From Phycisphaerae bacterium (GTDB lineage Bacteria; Planctomycetota; Phycisphaerae; Phycisphaerales; UBA1924): DNA of 64,000 nucleotides. Of this stretch, positions 43,517-52,529 are shown in pieces. The position numbers were made by a program, and so were the translations under genes. Location of the stretch: contig JAEUIW010000015.1 of NCBI GenBank assembly GCA_016794925.1, positions 2,221 to 66,220 of the forward strand, in the 5' to 3' direction. Position 1 is the stretch's first letter, and each line of letters begins with the position of its first letter. Under the pieces are notes generated by a model. It was not told the DNA's origin. It did no database searches and worked only from the letters and a program-made list of their open reading frames with translations.

Positions 43517-44059
43517 TCAGTGGTGGTGTTCGCCCGCGGCCGCGCCATCGATGAGTTTGGACACGCCTTCGGGCGTGAGGTTCTCGTGAAGGGTGTGATT
43601 GAAAAGCGCGACTGGGGCGGTGTCGCAGGAGCCGAGGCACTCGACCTCGACCAGAGTGAACTTGCCGTCGTCGGTGGTGTCGCCGACATCGATGCCGAGG
43701 CGGGCCTTGCAGGCTTCGGTGACCTTGGTGTGGTCGCGGCACTCGCAGGCGATGGAGCGGCACACGGCGATGAGCGTGGAGCCCTTGGGCTGGAGCCAGT
43801 ACTCCTCGTAAAAAGAAGCGGTGTCCCAGACCTCGGCGGGCGACAGGCCGAGGAACGCGGCGATCTCCTCGAGGGCCTGCCACGGGAGCCAGCCCCATCG
43901 ATGCTGGACCGCGTGAAGGGTGGGGAGGAGTGCGCCCTGTTTCTTTTCGTAACGAGGAAGGATGTCGCGCTCGAGGCCGGCGCGAATCTCGGGCGTGAGG
44001 TACGGCTCGTTCCGTCGCGCCACCTTCATCGTGCCGGATGGTTTGGTGATCCAGGGCAT
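43517..44059 (-). CDS. nuoE: NADH-quinone oxidoreductase subunit E
   Basis: NuoE is the small 24-kDa subunit of complex I's NADH-oxidising module, carrying a 2Fe-2S cluster. The 180-residue protein has LTPEIRAGLERDILPRYEKK, LPTLHAVQHRWGWLPWQALE, and the four cysteine ligands in CRSIAC and VECLGSCDTAPV, giving the thioredoxin-like 2Fe-2S fold. Length is normal. The ATG at 44059 (MPWITKPSG) is preferred. It is isolated from the other nuo genes; nuoD occurs 10.5 kb away, on the opposite strand. Confidence 0.93.
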   Translation of the reverse strand: MPWITKPSGTMKVARRNEPYLTPEIRAGLERDILPRYEKKQGALLPTLHAVQHRWGWLPWQALEEIAAFLGLSPAEVWDTASFYEEYWLQPKGSTLIAVCRSIACECRDHTKVTEACKARLGIDVGDTTDDGKFTLVEVECLGSCDTAPVALFNHTLHENLTPEGVSKLIDGAAAGEHHH

Positions 44060-44121
44060 GGGGGACAGACTAGGAACCGGGCGCGCGGTGGGCAATGGGG
44101 AGCATGGGTCGAAGGGCCGGG

Positions 44122-44964
44122 CTATTTCTTTCCGGTCGGGGCGGCCTTGGGATCGGGGGTCGGGGTTGGCGCGGGATTGGCCGCCGCGGCGGGGCCGAAC
44201 ACGCCGGGGCTGAACGGCTTGCCGTCAAGATCGGCGTGTGCGATGAACGGACCGCCCGGCGCCTTGCGCTGCACCGAAGCTTGGGCGTTGGTGACGGGCA
44301 CGTCCTCATTGATCGTGAACGACCTTCCGGCGGGGAGCTTGGCGCCGCCCCAGGAGATGGCTTCCAGGCCCTTTCCGGCGGGGTCGGACAGCAGGACCAT
44401 GTCGGCGGTGTTGTTGAAGGCCGTGCGGCTCGATGTGTTCTTCGCGGTGAAGACGAGCGCGCCGGCGAATTTCTCGTTGGGGCCCGCGGCGCGCGTGGCG
44501 TCACCGATGTTGGATTCCCATTTGGATTCGTCGCCGTTGAACACGACGGCGCACTGCCCGGGTCTGAGCTCGCAGGAAGGAAAGACGAACTTGAACTGGC
44601 CTTTCTGCGCCTCGTTGCCGTCGGTGATGACGTACCCCTTGAGATTGATGGGGCGGTCGTGCGGGTTCCAGATTTCGACAAACTCATCACCGGCGACCGC
44701 TCGGTTTCCATCACCGCTGGCGTCGCCGCGGAGGCCGGTCGGAACGGCGTAGAGAACCTCGGTGATAACGGGATGCGGGAACGGCAGGAGGGGCGGAGCG
44801 GGCTTTGCTGGTGGCGCGGCCTCTGGCGCTGCGCTCTCGGGCGTTCGGGCCGGCGCGGCGGGGGTCCTGTTGGGCGTCGGCGCGGGCTTCTTCTCGGGTT
44901 GGGAAGACGACGGGCCCGCCGCGAGGGCGGAGACAAGGAGCGCGGGCACCAACGCGGGGCTCAT
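44122..44964 (-). CDS. Secreted protein with lamin-tail domain
   Basis: The 280-residue protein has a signal peptide (MSPALVPALLVSALAAGPSS), a Pro/Ala-rich linker to about residue 60, a lamin-tail-like domain (VITEVLYAVPTGLRGDASGD, DEFVEIWNPHDRPINLKGYV, LRPGQCAVVFNGDESKWESN), and a Pro-rich C-terminus. LTD domains in bacteria occur in secreted or surface proteins and are thought to mediate binding. The ATG overlaps the upstream lipoprotein stop (ATGA), indicating coupling. Confidence 0.85.
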   Translation of the reverse strand: MSPALVPALLVSALAAGPSSSQPEKKPAPTPNRTPAAPARTPESAAPEAAPPAKPAPPLLPFPHPVITEVLYAVPTGLRGDASGDGNRAVAGDEFVEIWNPHDRPINLKGYVITDGNEAQKGQFKFVFPSCELRPGQCAVVFNGDESKWESNIGDATRAAGPNEKFAGALVFTAKNTSSRTAFNNTADMVLLSDPAGKGLEAISWGGAKLPAGRSFTINEDVPVTNAQASVQRKAPGGPFIAHADLDGKPFSPGVFGPAAAANPAPTPTPDPKAAPTGKK

Positions 44965-45341
44965 TGGATGATCTCTTCGACTTGGATCGGTCCACCGGTC
45001 TTGTCGCCGGTCTGCGTGACCTTAAAGAAGTTGGTTCCCGGCTTGAGGGTGGCTCGCGCGGGCCCCTTGGGATTGGGAGAGGTGTCCATCACGATCCACG
45101 CGCGGCCGATCTCGGCCTGAACGGGCCCGACGGAGCCGCGATCGCCGGGACCAAGGCGCTTCGAATCGAGCAGCACCGCGCCGTTGTCGTGCTGCTCGAT
45201 GATCTGAGCGAAGAGGGGCTGGGGGGTGTCGTTGCGGACATCCGCGGAGAAGTACCCGGTGCACCCCGCGAGCGGGAGCACAACCAAGGCGACGAGCCAA
45301 CGGGCGGGGCGTGCGTTCGGTGCTTTCACGGCGGTGTTCAT
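44961..45341 (-). CDS. Small lipoprotein
   Basis: The 126-residue lipoprotein has lipobox LVVLPLAGC within the first 27 residues, then a single small beta-sandwich-like domain (YFSADVRNDTPQPLFAQIIE, ATLKPGTNFFKVTQTGDKTG). The start MNTAVKAPNARPARW is chosen because it gives a proper signal. Longer in-frame sequence upstream is Arg/Pro-rich. It is first of a two-gene operon with the lamin-tail protein. Function unknown; probably an outer- or cytoplasmic-membrane-anchored accessory of its partner. Confidence 0.78.
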   Translation of the reverse strand: MNTAVKAPNARPARWLVALVVLPLAGCTGYFSADVRNDTPQPLFAQIIEQHDNGAVLLDSKRLGPGDRGSVGPVQAEIGRAWIVMDTSPNPKGPARATLKPGTNFFKVTQTGDKTGGPIQVEEIIQ

Positions 45342-45658
45342 CGTGCCGGGATTACGGGTTCGAGCCGCGAGCGGTTCGGTCGGGCATCTAGTTTGCAATG
45401 GTACACCGGGGCTTGGCCCGGGTGCGCGGCGGGCAAGGCGGGACGCGGGTGCGGAACCTGAGGATTTGCGCGACATGCCCTGAACGAGCGGGGACCTTCT
45501 CGCTGGGTGCGATGACGCGATACGGGAAATCGTTCTCGGACCAGGGTTGTCATTTCGGCTATGCAGATCGATTGGTCTCTGGTATCGTGGCCGGGTCCGC
45601 GAGGATTGTCCGGGCCCACCCCCCCATTCTCATCACAATTCCGAGGAGGACGGTTGTC
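45342..45658. other. Intergenic region upstream of the metallopeptidase
   Basis: About 317 bases between divergent genes. The sequence is less GC-rich toward 45540-45600, where the metallopeptidase promoter should lie (TTGTCA at 45547 has no clear -10 at the right distance). A GAGGAGGA ribosome site is at 45643-45650. The minus-strand promoter of the lipoprotein pair is not evident. No additional gene, repeat or RNA is recognisable. Confidence 0.4.
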
Positions 45659-48600
45659 ATGTCGAAACGAGGAACTTCGTGGCTGTGCCTGAGTCTGATC
45701 CTGGCAGCGGGAACGTCGGGTGGGATGGGAGCGGGGATGACGCCGCCGGCTCGGTCGGTGGACGGCGTGGCGGCACAGGCGGAGTTCCTGCGTTCGAACC
45801 CGGACACGAGGTTCTACCTGACGAGCGGCCGGGTCACCACGATCTACGGCCGGGCCTTCTCGGAGGGCCGCTCGGCGAAGGAATCGGCCGACCGCTTCGT
45901 GCGGGCGAGCGCGGCGGTGTTCGGCGCGCACGCGGATGATCTGCTGGCGCGGAGCCTGCGTCCGGACGGGCAGTACCAGATCGGCGTGATGTGGGATGAG
46001 GTTTCGGAGTCGTTCAAGTTCACGCTGCTTTCGTATGCGCAGGTGCGTGACGGCGTGCCGGTGTTCCGCGGTGAGTTGCGGCTGCTGGTCCGGAACGAGG
46101 AGGGCAACCCGCTGGTGCTGGCGCGGTCGGCGCTGCAGGACGTGGGGAGCTTCAGGGTCCCGGCGGCGGGCCTGCTGGGCGAGGACGCGGTGGTGGCGGC
46201 GGTGCGGGCCGTGTTCCCGGATCTGAACGAGTTCACGACGCCGGCGCGGGTGATCTGGGCCGGGTACGAGGGCGCGGCGAAGGCGCGACTCGCGTTCCAG
46301 ACGATCGCGAGCGGGCCGCGCGACGCGCAGGGCCTGCCCCGGAAGTGGCTGGTCCTGGTGGACGCGCAGACGGGCGAGTTGTTGTTCAAGGAGAACCAGG
46401 TCCAGAGCGTGGACGTGACGGGAACGGTGACGGGCAACCACACGACCGGGAACACGGCCGACGCGTGCGCCGCGGAGGGGGTGACGGCGCTGCCGTTCGC
46501 GAAGGTTTCGATCACGGGCGGCGCCACGGTGTTCGCGGACGCGAACGGGAATTTCACGATCCCGAACGCGGGATCGGGGGCCGTGTCGGTGGTGAGCGAG
46601 ATGAAGGGTCAGTGGTTCACGGTGAACGACCAGGGCGGGGCCCTGGACACGTTGACGCAGAGCGTGACCCCCCCCGGGCCGGTGTCGTTCCTGCACAACG
46701 CGGCGAACAGCAACGAGTTCGTGCGGGCGCAGGTGAACGGGTACAAGCACGCGAATCTCGTCCGTTCGTTCGTGCTGGGGTACAACCCGACGTTCCCCGT
46801 GATCGCCGCGCAGACGGCGTTCCCGGTGAACGTGAACCTGAACTCGACCTGCAACGCGTTCTATGACGGGTCTTCGATCAACTTCTACCGCCTTGGCGGC
46901 GGGTGCAACAACACCGCCTACTCGAACGTGGTGTACCACGAGTACGGGCACCACCTGGTGGCGTCGGCGGGCTCGGGCCAGGGCGCGTACGGCGAGGGAT
47001 TCGGGGACGCGGTGGGCGTGGTGATCGCGGACGATCCGGTGACGGGCTACGGGTTCCAGACGTGCTCGACGGGCATCCGCACGGCCGACAACACCAAGCA
47101 GTATCCGTGCGCGGGCGAGATCCACGACTGCGGTCAGTTGATCACCGGGGCGATCTGGAGCACGCGGAACGAGCTGGCAACGACGCACCCGGGGACATAC
47201 CTGGACATCCTGCGTCCGATCGTCGTGAACTCGGTGCTGCTGCACACGGGAACGGAGATCACGCCGCAGATCACGATCGATTTCCTGACGCTGGACGACA
47301 ACGACGCGAACATCAACAACGGAACGCCGCACTACAACCAGATCAACAACGGCTTCACGGCTCACAACATGGCGGGGCCGGATCTGCACCCGATGGGCGT
47401 CTCCCCGAGCGGCCTGACGAATCACTCCGGCCCGGTGGGCGGCCCGTTCAACCCGACGTCGGTCGCGTACACCCTGAGCAACAACACGGCCTCGTCGATC
47501 TCGTACCAGGTGAGCCTGGCCGGGGGTGGGACGGCCCCGATCCTGCTCAACGGCGGGGGCGGCCCGGTCTCGGGTTCGCTCGCGGCCAACGGCACGACCG
47601 TGATCACGGCCAGCCTTTCACCCAGCGCCAGCGGCCTGGGCGCGGGGTTGTACACCACGACGATCAACTTCGCGGACCTGAGCAACAGCGAAACGCAGAC
47701 ACGTCAGCACAAGCTGGACGTGGGCCGGATTGTCTACTCGTCGGGCGACGTGCCCCGGCCGATCAACGACAATTCGACGGTGACCAGCACGCTGACGGTG
47801 CCCGACAGCTATTGCATCGCCGACGTGAACGTGGGGCTGAATATCACGCACACCTACATCGGCGACCTCGAGGTGGACCTGACCAGCCCGCAGGGCACGA
47901 CGGTGCGTCTGCACAACCACACGGGCGGTTCGTCGGACAACATCGTCAAGACGTACGACCAGGGCGTGGCCGATCCGGACGGGCCGGGTTCGCTCAACAA
48001 CTTCAACGGCGAGAACGCCCAGGGCGTGTGGACGCTGCGGGTGGCGGACACGGCCACGGTGGACGTGGGCACGCTGAACTCGTGGAGTGTGCAGGTCGCG
48101 CCGACCTCGGGCGGCTGCCCGACGCGGGTGGTGGTGTACGACTTCCCGCTGAGCACCGACCCGGGCTGGAGCCGGACGGGGCAGTGGGCGTACGGCACGC
48201 CGACGGGAGCCGGCGGCGACCCGGCCTCCGGCAAGACTGGGACGAAGGTGTTCGGCTACAACCTCGCGGGGGCGTACCCGAACAACATGGCGAGCACGGA
48301 GTACCTGCGGACGGGCGCGCTCAACTTGACCGGACGCACGTCCACGAAGCTTGAGTTCTGGCGCTGGCTGGGAGTCGAGTCCGCGACCTACGACCACGCG
48401 ACGGTGGAGGTTTCGAACAACGGCACGACTTGGACGACGCTGTACGCGAACCCGGCGTCGTCGTTCCAGGACACGTCGTGGACCCGGCAGGTCTTCGACA
48501 TCTCTGCGGTCGCCGACAACCAGGCGACGGTCTACGTGCGCTGGGGCATGGGCACGACGGACAGCTCCGTGACGTACTCGGGCTGGAACATCGACGACGT

Positions 48601-48787
48601 CCAGATCACGGCGCTGCAGGTGTGCCGGGTTGACTACAACGGCGACACGAGCGTGGACGACTTCGACTTCTTCGACTTCCTGAACGACTTCAATGCGAAC
48701 AACTCCGCCGCGGATTACAACGGCGACACGAGCGTGGACGACTTCGACTTCTTCGACTTCCTGAACGACTTCAACATCGGCTGCTGA
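45659..48787 (+). CDS. Secreted zinc metallopeptidase with P-domain and GC-type dockerin
   Basis: The 1042-residue exported protein has a signal peptide (SKRGTSWLCLSLILAAGTSG), an FTP-like propeptide region to about 240, a small beta domain near 255-330, and the zinc site HEYGHH at 427-432 with a downstream GEGFGDAVG supplying a third ligand, a gluzincin pattern of the fungalysin/M36 kind. A proprotein-convertase P-domain follows (about 690-815: YCIADVNVGLNITHTYIGDL). A jelly-roll-like region comes next, and two dockerin-like repeats from residue 992 end in Gly-Cys. GAGGAGGA precedes the ATG. It probably degrades extracellular protein while anchored through its tail. Confidence 0.9.
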   Translation: MSKRGTSWLCLSLILAAGTSGGMGAGMTPPARSVDGVAAQAEFLRSNPDTRFYLTSGRVTTIYGRAFSEGRSAKESADRFVRASAAVFGAHADDLLARSLRPDGQYQIGVMWDEVSESFKFTLLSYAQVRDGVPVFRGELRLLVRNEEGNPLVLARSALQDVGSFRVPAAGLLGEDAVVAAVRAVFPDLNEFTTPARVIWAGYEGAAKARLAFQTIASGPRDAQGLPRKWLVLVDAQTGELLFKENQVQSVDVTGTVTGNHTTGNTADACAAEGVTALPFAKVSITGGATVFADANGNFTIPNAGSGAVSVVSEMKGQWFTVNDQGGALDTLTQSVTPPGPVSFLHNAANSNEFVRAQVNGYKHANLVRSFVLGYNPTFPVIAAQTAFPVNVNLNSTCNAFYDGSSINFYRLGGGCNNTAYSNVVYHEYGHHLVASAGSGQGAYGEGFGDAVGVVIADDPVTGYGFQTCSTGIRTADNTKQYPCAGEIHDCGQLITGAIWSTRNELATTHPGTYLDILRPIVVNSVLLHTGTEITPQITIDFLTLDDNDANINNGTPHYNQINNGFTAHNMAGPDLHPMGVSPSGLTNHSGPVGGPFNPTSVAYTLSNNTASSISYQVSLAGGGTAPILLNGGGGPVSGSLAANGTTVITASLSPSASGLGAGLYTTTINFADLSNSETQTRQHKLDVGRIVYSSGDVPRPINDNSTVTSTLTVPDSYCIADVNVGLNITHTYIGDLEVDLTSPQGTTVRLHNHTGGSSDNIVKTYDQGVADPDGPGSLNNFNGENAQGVWTLRVADTATVDVGTLNSWSVQVAPTSGGCPTRVVVYDFPLSTDPGWSRTGQWAYGTPTGAGGDPASGKTGTKVFGYNLAGAYPNNMASTEYLRTGALNLTGRTSTKLEFWRWLGVESATYDHATVEVSNNGTTWTTLYANPASSFQDTSWTRQVFDISAVADNQATVYVRWGMGTTDSSVTYSGWNIDDVQITALQVCRVDYNGDTSVDDFDFFDFLNDFNANNSAADYNGDTSVDDFDFFDFLNDFNIGC
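48632..48784 (+). repeat. Paired GC-type dockerin repeats, metallopeptidase
   Basis: Two copies of a 60-base unit encoding DYNGDTSVDDFDFFDFLNDF start at 48632 and 48713, 81 bases apart, and are almost identical in DNA. Each has a calcium-loop pattern DxNGDxxVDxxD. The protein ends in IGC. The same module ends two other genes in this window, differing by a few residues. Confidence 0.85.
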
Positions 48788-48836
48788 GCGGGGCCGGCTT
48801 GTCCGCCCCTCTGTCACCGCACGATCGAGCATGAGC

Positions 48837-48868
48837 AAGGGCCGGCCCGCGAGGGTCGGCCCTTTTCC
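48837..48868 (+). terminator. Intrinsic terminator after the metallopeptidase gene
   Basis: AAGGGCCG (48837-48844) pairs with CGGCCCTT (48857-48864), extended inward by further G-C pairs, and ends in TTTT. It lies 50 bases after the stop at 48787 and would insulate this gene from the convergent asd gene. Confidence 0.65.
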
Positions 48869-48920
48869 GTTGGAGCTTCGGCGCCGCGTCGCGGAGGACC
48901 CGGCCGACCGCCGCGGCCCG

Positions 48921-49949
48921 TCAGAAGAGATGCTCGGCGATCTGCACGGCGTTGAGCGCGGCGCCCTTGCGGAGCTGGTCCCCGCTGACGAAGAGGTCGT
49001 AGCCGCGCCCGTCGGGCTGGCTGGGATCCCTCCGCAGGCGCCCGACGAGAATGCTGTCGCGGCCGTCGGCTTTGAGCGGCGTGGGGAAACGGTTCCCGGC
49101 GCGATCGTCAACAATCTCCAGCCCCGGGGCCGCGCGCAGCGCGGCGCGCACGTCGGCCTCGGACGCGGGCCGCGCGAGCGTGACGTTGATCGACTCGCTG
49201 TGGGCGCGTCGGACGGGGACGCGCACGCAGGTCGCGCTGATGCGCGCGGATGCGTCCCCCCAGATCTTGCGGGTCTCATCGATCATCTTGCGCTCTTCGA
49301 GGTTGAGCCCGGTTTCGAGGTCAACGGCCGAGTTGTGGCTGAACAGGTTGAACGCGCAGGGTTCGTGGAAGACGGAAGGGGCCGGAGCGGGGCCATCGTG
49401 CGCCCAGGCACGGGCCTGTTCCTCGAGCTCCCGGATCCCCTGGGCGCCCGCGCCCGAGACGGCTTGGTAGGTGGACACCACGATGCGCTCGACGCCGAAG
49501 GCGCGGCGGAGCGGCGTGACGGCCACGACCATGATGATGGTCGAGCAGTTGGGGTTCGCGATGAGCCCGCCCCGAGCGCCGGCGCCGCGCCGCGGGGCGA
49601 GGGCCTCGGGGTTCACCTCGGGCACGACCAGAGGCACGCCGGGGTCCATGCGGAACGCGGACGAGTTGTCGATGACCAGGGCGCCGTCGGCGGCCGCCGC
49701 GGGGCCGAGCCGCCTGGCGATCGCCGACCCGGCGGAGAAGAGCGCCAGGTCCGTGCCGCGGAGGGAGCCCTCGTGCAGCGGCTCAACAACGAGCTCGCCC
49801 CAGCGTGAAGGCAAGCGGGAGCCGACGGATCGCTCGGACGCGAAGACGCGGATGCGGCCGAGCGGGAACGCGCGCTGGCCGAGCACGGCGAGCATCTCGC
49901 GGCCGACCGCGCCCGTGGCGCCGACAATGGCCACGACGGGGCCGCTCAT
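48921..49949 (-). CDS. asd: Aspartate-semialdehyde dehydrogenase
   Basis: Asd reduces aspartyl phosphate to the semialdehyde for lysine, methionine, threonine and diaminopimelate synthesis. The 342-residue enzyme has VAIVGATGAVGREMLAVLGQ, VIDNSSAFRMD, the catalytic Cys135 in NPNCSTI, VVSTYQAVSGAGAQGIRELE, and the substrate-binding ISATCVRVPVRRAHSESINV with its His. Length and order are normal for the family. The ATG at 49949 is well supported by the Rossmann start. Confidence 0.95.
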   Translation of the reverse strand: MSGPVVAIVGATGAVGREMLAVLGQRAFPLGRIRVFASERSVGSRLPSRWGELVVEPLHEGSLRGTDLALFSAGSAIARRLGPAAAADGALVIDNSSAFRMDPGVPLVVPEVNPEALAPRRGAGARGGLIANPNCSTIIMVVAVTPLRRAFGVERIVVSTYQAVSGAGAQGIRELEEQARAWAHDGPAPAPSVFHEPCAFNLFSHNSAVDLETGLNLEERKMIDETRKIWGDASARISATCVRVPVRRAHSESINVTLARPASEADVRAALRAAPGLEIVDDRAGNRFPTPLKADGRDSILVGRLRRDPSQPDGRGYDLFVSGDQLRKGAALNAVQIAEHLF

Positions 49950-49992
49950 GCGCGGGCCCTTCGCGGCTCTTCATTGCGCGCGTGTCCGGGGT

Positions 49993-51027
49993 TCAAAACT
50001 CGCGCTCCACCACGGCATCGGCCAGCGACGCGAGGAATCGGCGCGCGGGAGACTCGGGGACGACCGCGAGGCACTCCTTGGCCTCGAGCACGAGGCGTCG
50101 TGCGGAGTCGCGTGCGTGAGCGAGCGACCCGGTGCGATCGAGGTCGGCGGCGAGGGCGGGGGCCTCGGCGCCGTCGCAGGCTCGCTCCAGAAGGAGCAGG
50201 GTCCGCCCGCGCTGCGACGGCTCGGCGACCGCGAGGTGATGGATGAGCGGCAGCGTGAGCTTGCCGTTCTGCAGGTCCTTGCCGAGCGACTTGCCGACGA
50301 CGGACTGATCCCCTGTCAGGTCGAGCAGATCGTCCTGGATCTGGAAAGCGATCCCCAGCCTGGAGCCGAACTCGCCCAGGCGGGCGGCCACGGCGTCGGG
50401 CGCGCCGGCGTGGCGGGCGCCCAGTCGGCAGGCGGCGCTGATGAGCGACGCGGTCTTGCGACGGATGATCTCGAAGTAGGTGGCCTCGTCGAGCGAGAAA
50501 TCGCCGCGGTGATGCAGCTGCAGCAGTTCGCCGGCGCAGAGGGTGCGGCCGACACCGGCGATGATCTCGGCGGTGGCCTGGTCACCGAGACGCGAGCACA
50601 TGCGGTACGCGGAACTGAAGAGGAAGTCGCCCAGGACAACGGCGGCCTCGTTGCCCTTGAGCCAGTTGATCGTGGCGCCGCGCCGGCGCGTGTCGGCCTC
50701 GTCGAGCACGTCGTCATGGACGAGGGTGGCGAGGTGGACGAGCTCGCACACCGCCGCGACGGTGACGCAATCTTCGGCGGGATCGGGCTCGCGGTCCTCG
50801 GCCCCGTCGGCGGCGCGCCACGCCATTCCTGAGGCGAGCGCGAGCACCGGCCGGACCATCTTGCCGTGGTACCGTTCGACGTGCCGGCAGAGCGTCCGCA
50901 CGGGGGGCAGGTCACTCTCCAGGCCCTCGATGACGCGGCGTTCCACGCGGGCCAGCGCCCGCGTGAGCGCGTCGCTCACGGGCCGGAGGTCGTCGCTGAC
51001 GTGCAGCAGCGCGGGCATGGCACGCAA
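49993..51027 (-). CDS. Polyprenyl (trans-isoprenyl) diphosphate synthase
   Basis: The 344-residue all-helical enzyme makes a long-chain polyprenyl diphosphate, typically for quinones or lipid carriers. The first Asp-rich motif is LVHDDVLDEADTRRG (DDxxD), the second is FQIQDDLLDLTGDQSVVGKS; GKMVRPVLALASGMAW and KTASLISAACRLGA are also present. Chain length cannot be fixed from sequence, but the small residues before the first motif suggest a C30-C50 product. The ATG at 51027 is taken; one at 51018 is possible. It precedes asd on the same strand by 43 bases. Confidence 0.92.
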   Translation of the reverse strand: MRAMPALLHVSDDLRPVSDALTRALARVERRVIEGLESDLPPVRTLCRHVERYHGKMVRPVLALASGMAWRAADGAEDREPDPAEDCVTVAAVCELVHLATLVHDDVLDEADTRRRGATINWLKGNEAAVVLGDFLFSSAYRMCSRLGDQATAEIIAGVGRTLCAGELLQLHHRGDFSLDEATYFEIIRRKTASLISAACRLGARHAGAPDAVAARLGEFGSRLGIAFQIQDDLLDLTGDQSVVGKSLGKDLQNGKLTLPLIHHLAVAEPSQRGRTLLLLERACDGAEAPALAADLDRTGSLAHARDSARRLVLEAKECLAVVPESPARRFLASLADAVVEREF

Positions 51028-51084
51028 GGGTAGCGGGTCGATGCGCGGGTGCGCCGGGAATCGGCCGGGGCCGGCGCGAAGCGG

Positions 51085-51561
51085 TCATCCGATCGCCGCG
51101 AGAACCTCGTCGAGGTTCATCGCCGACTTGATCTCGCGCTTCTGGGACCACCTGACCAACCCGTCGCGTCCAACCACCACCGTGCCCCGCCAGGCGACGT
51201 TGAGGTCCGGCCAGTAGAGCCCGTATGCGCGGCAGACCGCGCGGTGCATGTCCGCGAGCAGGGGCTGCTTGAAGCCCATCTGGTCGGCCCAGGCCCGTTG
51301 CACGGCGAAACTGTCGCATGAGATCCCGACCATCTGGGCGCCGACGGCGGTCCAGCGCGACATCTCGCGCGTCAGGCACTCCATTTCGGTGCCGCAAACC
51401 GACGTGAACGACATTGGGTAGAAGCACAGGACCACGTCGCCATTGATCCGAGCCCGGGAGAGCGTCCACTCCTTGCGGTCCTGATCCGGAAGCGTGAAGT
51501 CCGGCGCGGGCTCACCCGGGCGGGGCGGCTCGGATCGTGCGATGAGGTGCTCGTTGACCAT
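51085..51561 (-). CDS. Peroxiredoxin (AhpC/TSA family)
   Basis: The 158-residue thiol peroxidase has the peroxidatic motif FYPMSFTSVCGTEM with Cys56 and Thr/Arg partners, DFTLPDQDRKEWTLSRARIN, and VGISCDSFAVQRAWADQMGF. A second Cys in that segment and one in HRAVCRAYGLYWP may be resolving. The layout is the AhpE/BCP-like group. It starts immediately divergent from yggS across 166 bases and protects against hydroperoxides, by family knowledge. Confidence 0.92.
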   Translation of the reverse strand: MVNEHLIARSEPPRPGEPAPDFTLPDQDRKEWTLSRARINGDVVLCFYPMSFTSVCGTEMECLTREMSRWTAVGAQMVGISCDSFAVQRAWADQMGFKQPLLADMHRAVCRAYGLYWPDLNVAWRGTVVVGRDGLVRWSQKREIKSAMNLDEVLAAIG

Positions 51562-51727
51562 GATAGATGTTTTCCTGGGGAGCTCGACCGACGATGCGCA
51601 TCGCGCGAAGTACGGGTGCGGGTAGGTGTACGGGACCCGGGACTATTCACCAACAACAACCGGACTTCCAATCCGGGGACGAAACGTGTACCGTACCCGG
51701 CCAGGACGGGTGGCGGCTGGAGGCACG

Positions 51728-52522
51728 ATGCCAACGGTGGACTCGCTGCGGGACAGATTCATGGAGGTTCGGGAGCGGTTGTCCGCCGCGGCGGGGCGTT
51801 CGGGCCGTTCGGAGCGGGACGTGGTGCTGGTGGCGGTGTCGAAGTACGCCGAGCCGGACCAGATCCGAGAGTTGATCTCGATGGGGCACCGGGACTTCGG
51901 CGAGAACCAGGTCCAGCAACTGGTGCAGCGCGCGGTGCTGATCGACGAGTGGCTGGGGCGCCAGAGAGTGCTTCCCCAGGCGGGGCTGCGCGCGGGACAG
52001 CCGCCGCCGACACCCGTCCGCTGGCACATGATCGGGCACCTGCAGCGGAACAAGGCGCGCAAGCCGGTCGAGTTCTGCCGGCTGATTCACTCCGTGGATT
52101 CGCTCCGCCTGGCGGAAGAGATCCAGGCCGCGGCGGCCAAGCGTGAGCAGCCCGCGGAGGTTCTGGTGCAGGTGAATGTGTCGGGCGAGGCGAGCAAGTT
52201 CGGTTGCGCGATCCCCGCGGCGTACCACCTCGCGGAACAGATCGACACGATGGTCAAGGTGCGGGTGCGTGGGCTGATGACCATGGCCCCGCACGGATCC
52301 GGTCCGGAGATTTCGCGCCGTGTGTTCGCGCGCCTGCGCGAGTTGTTCGAGGAAATCCGGGCGATCGGGGTGGGCGAGCCGCATTTCAATATCCTGTCGA
52401 TGGGGATGACGGACGATTTCGAGATCGCGATCGAGGAGGGGGCGAACATGGTGCGCGTGGGATCGGCGATCTTCGGTCGCCGGACCGAGGGCGAGCCGGA
52501 GACGCCGGACGAGGACGCGTGA
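51728..52522 (+). CDS. YggS-family PLP-binding protein
   Basis: This 264-residue member of the PLP-homeostasis family (fold-III alanine-racemase-like) has catalytic-type Lys39 in [60 protein letters not shown], and [20 protein letters not shown]. About 25 extra residues at 70-96 ([20 protein letters not shown]) interrupt the usual sequence before the WHMIG motif. The ATG at 51728 has a GGAGG about five bases upstream. The HAD phosphatase starts seven bases after the stop. Confidence 0.93.
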   Translation: MPTVDSLRDRFMEVRERLSAAAGRSGRSERDVVLVAVSKYAEPDQIRELISMGHRDFGENQVQQLVQRAVLIDEWLGRQRVLPQAGLRAGQPPPTPVRWHMIGHLQRNKARKPVEFCRLIHSVDSLRLAEEIQAAAAKREQPAEVLVQVNVSGEASKFGCAIPAAYHLAEQIDTMVKVRVRGLMTMAPHGSGPEISRRVFARLRELFEEIRAIGVGEPHFNILSMGMTDDFEIAIEEGANMVRVGSAIFGRRTEGEPETPDEDA

Positions 52523-52529
52523 GCGCCAA

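Noticed and set aside
44995-47425. Long minus-strand frame through the metallopeptidase region
   Set aside because: It is Arg/His-rich and antisense to a clearly recognised plus-strand gene, with no family character.
51655-51680. tRNA-Gly-like anticodon arm (stem CCGGA/TCCGG around CTTCCAA with anticodon TCC)
   Set aside because: There is no matching acceptor stem, and the expected T-arm with GGTTCGAA-type loop is missing downstream. The sequence is better explained as chance in the yggS leader.
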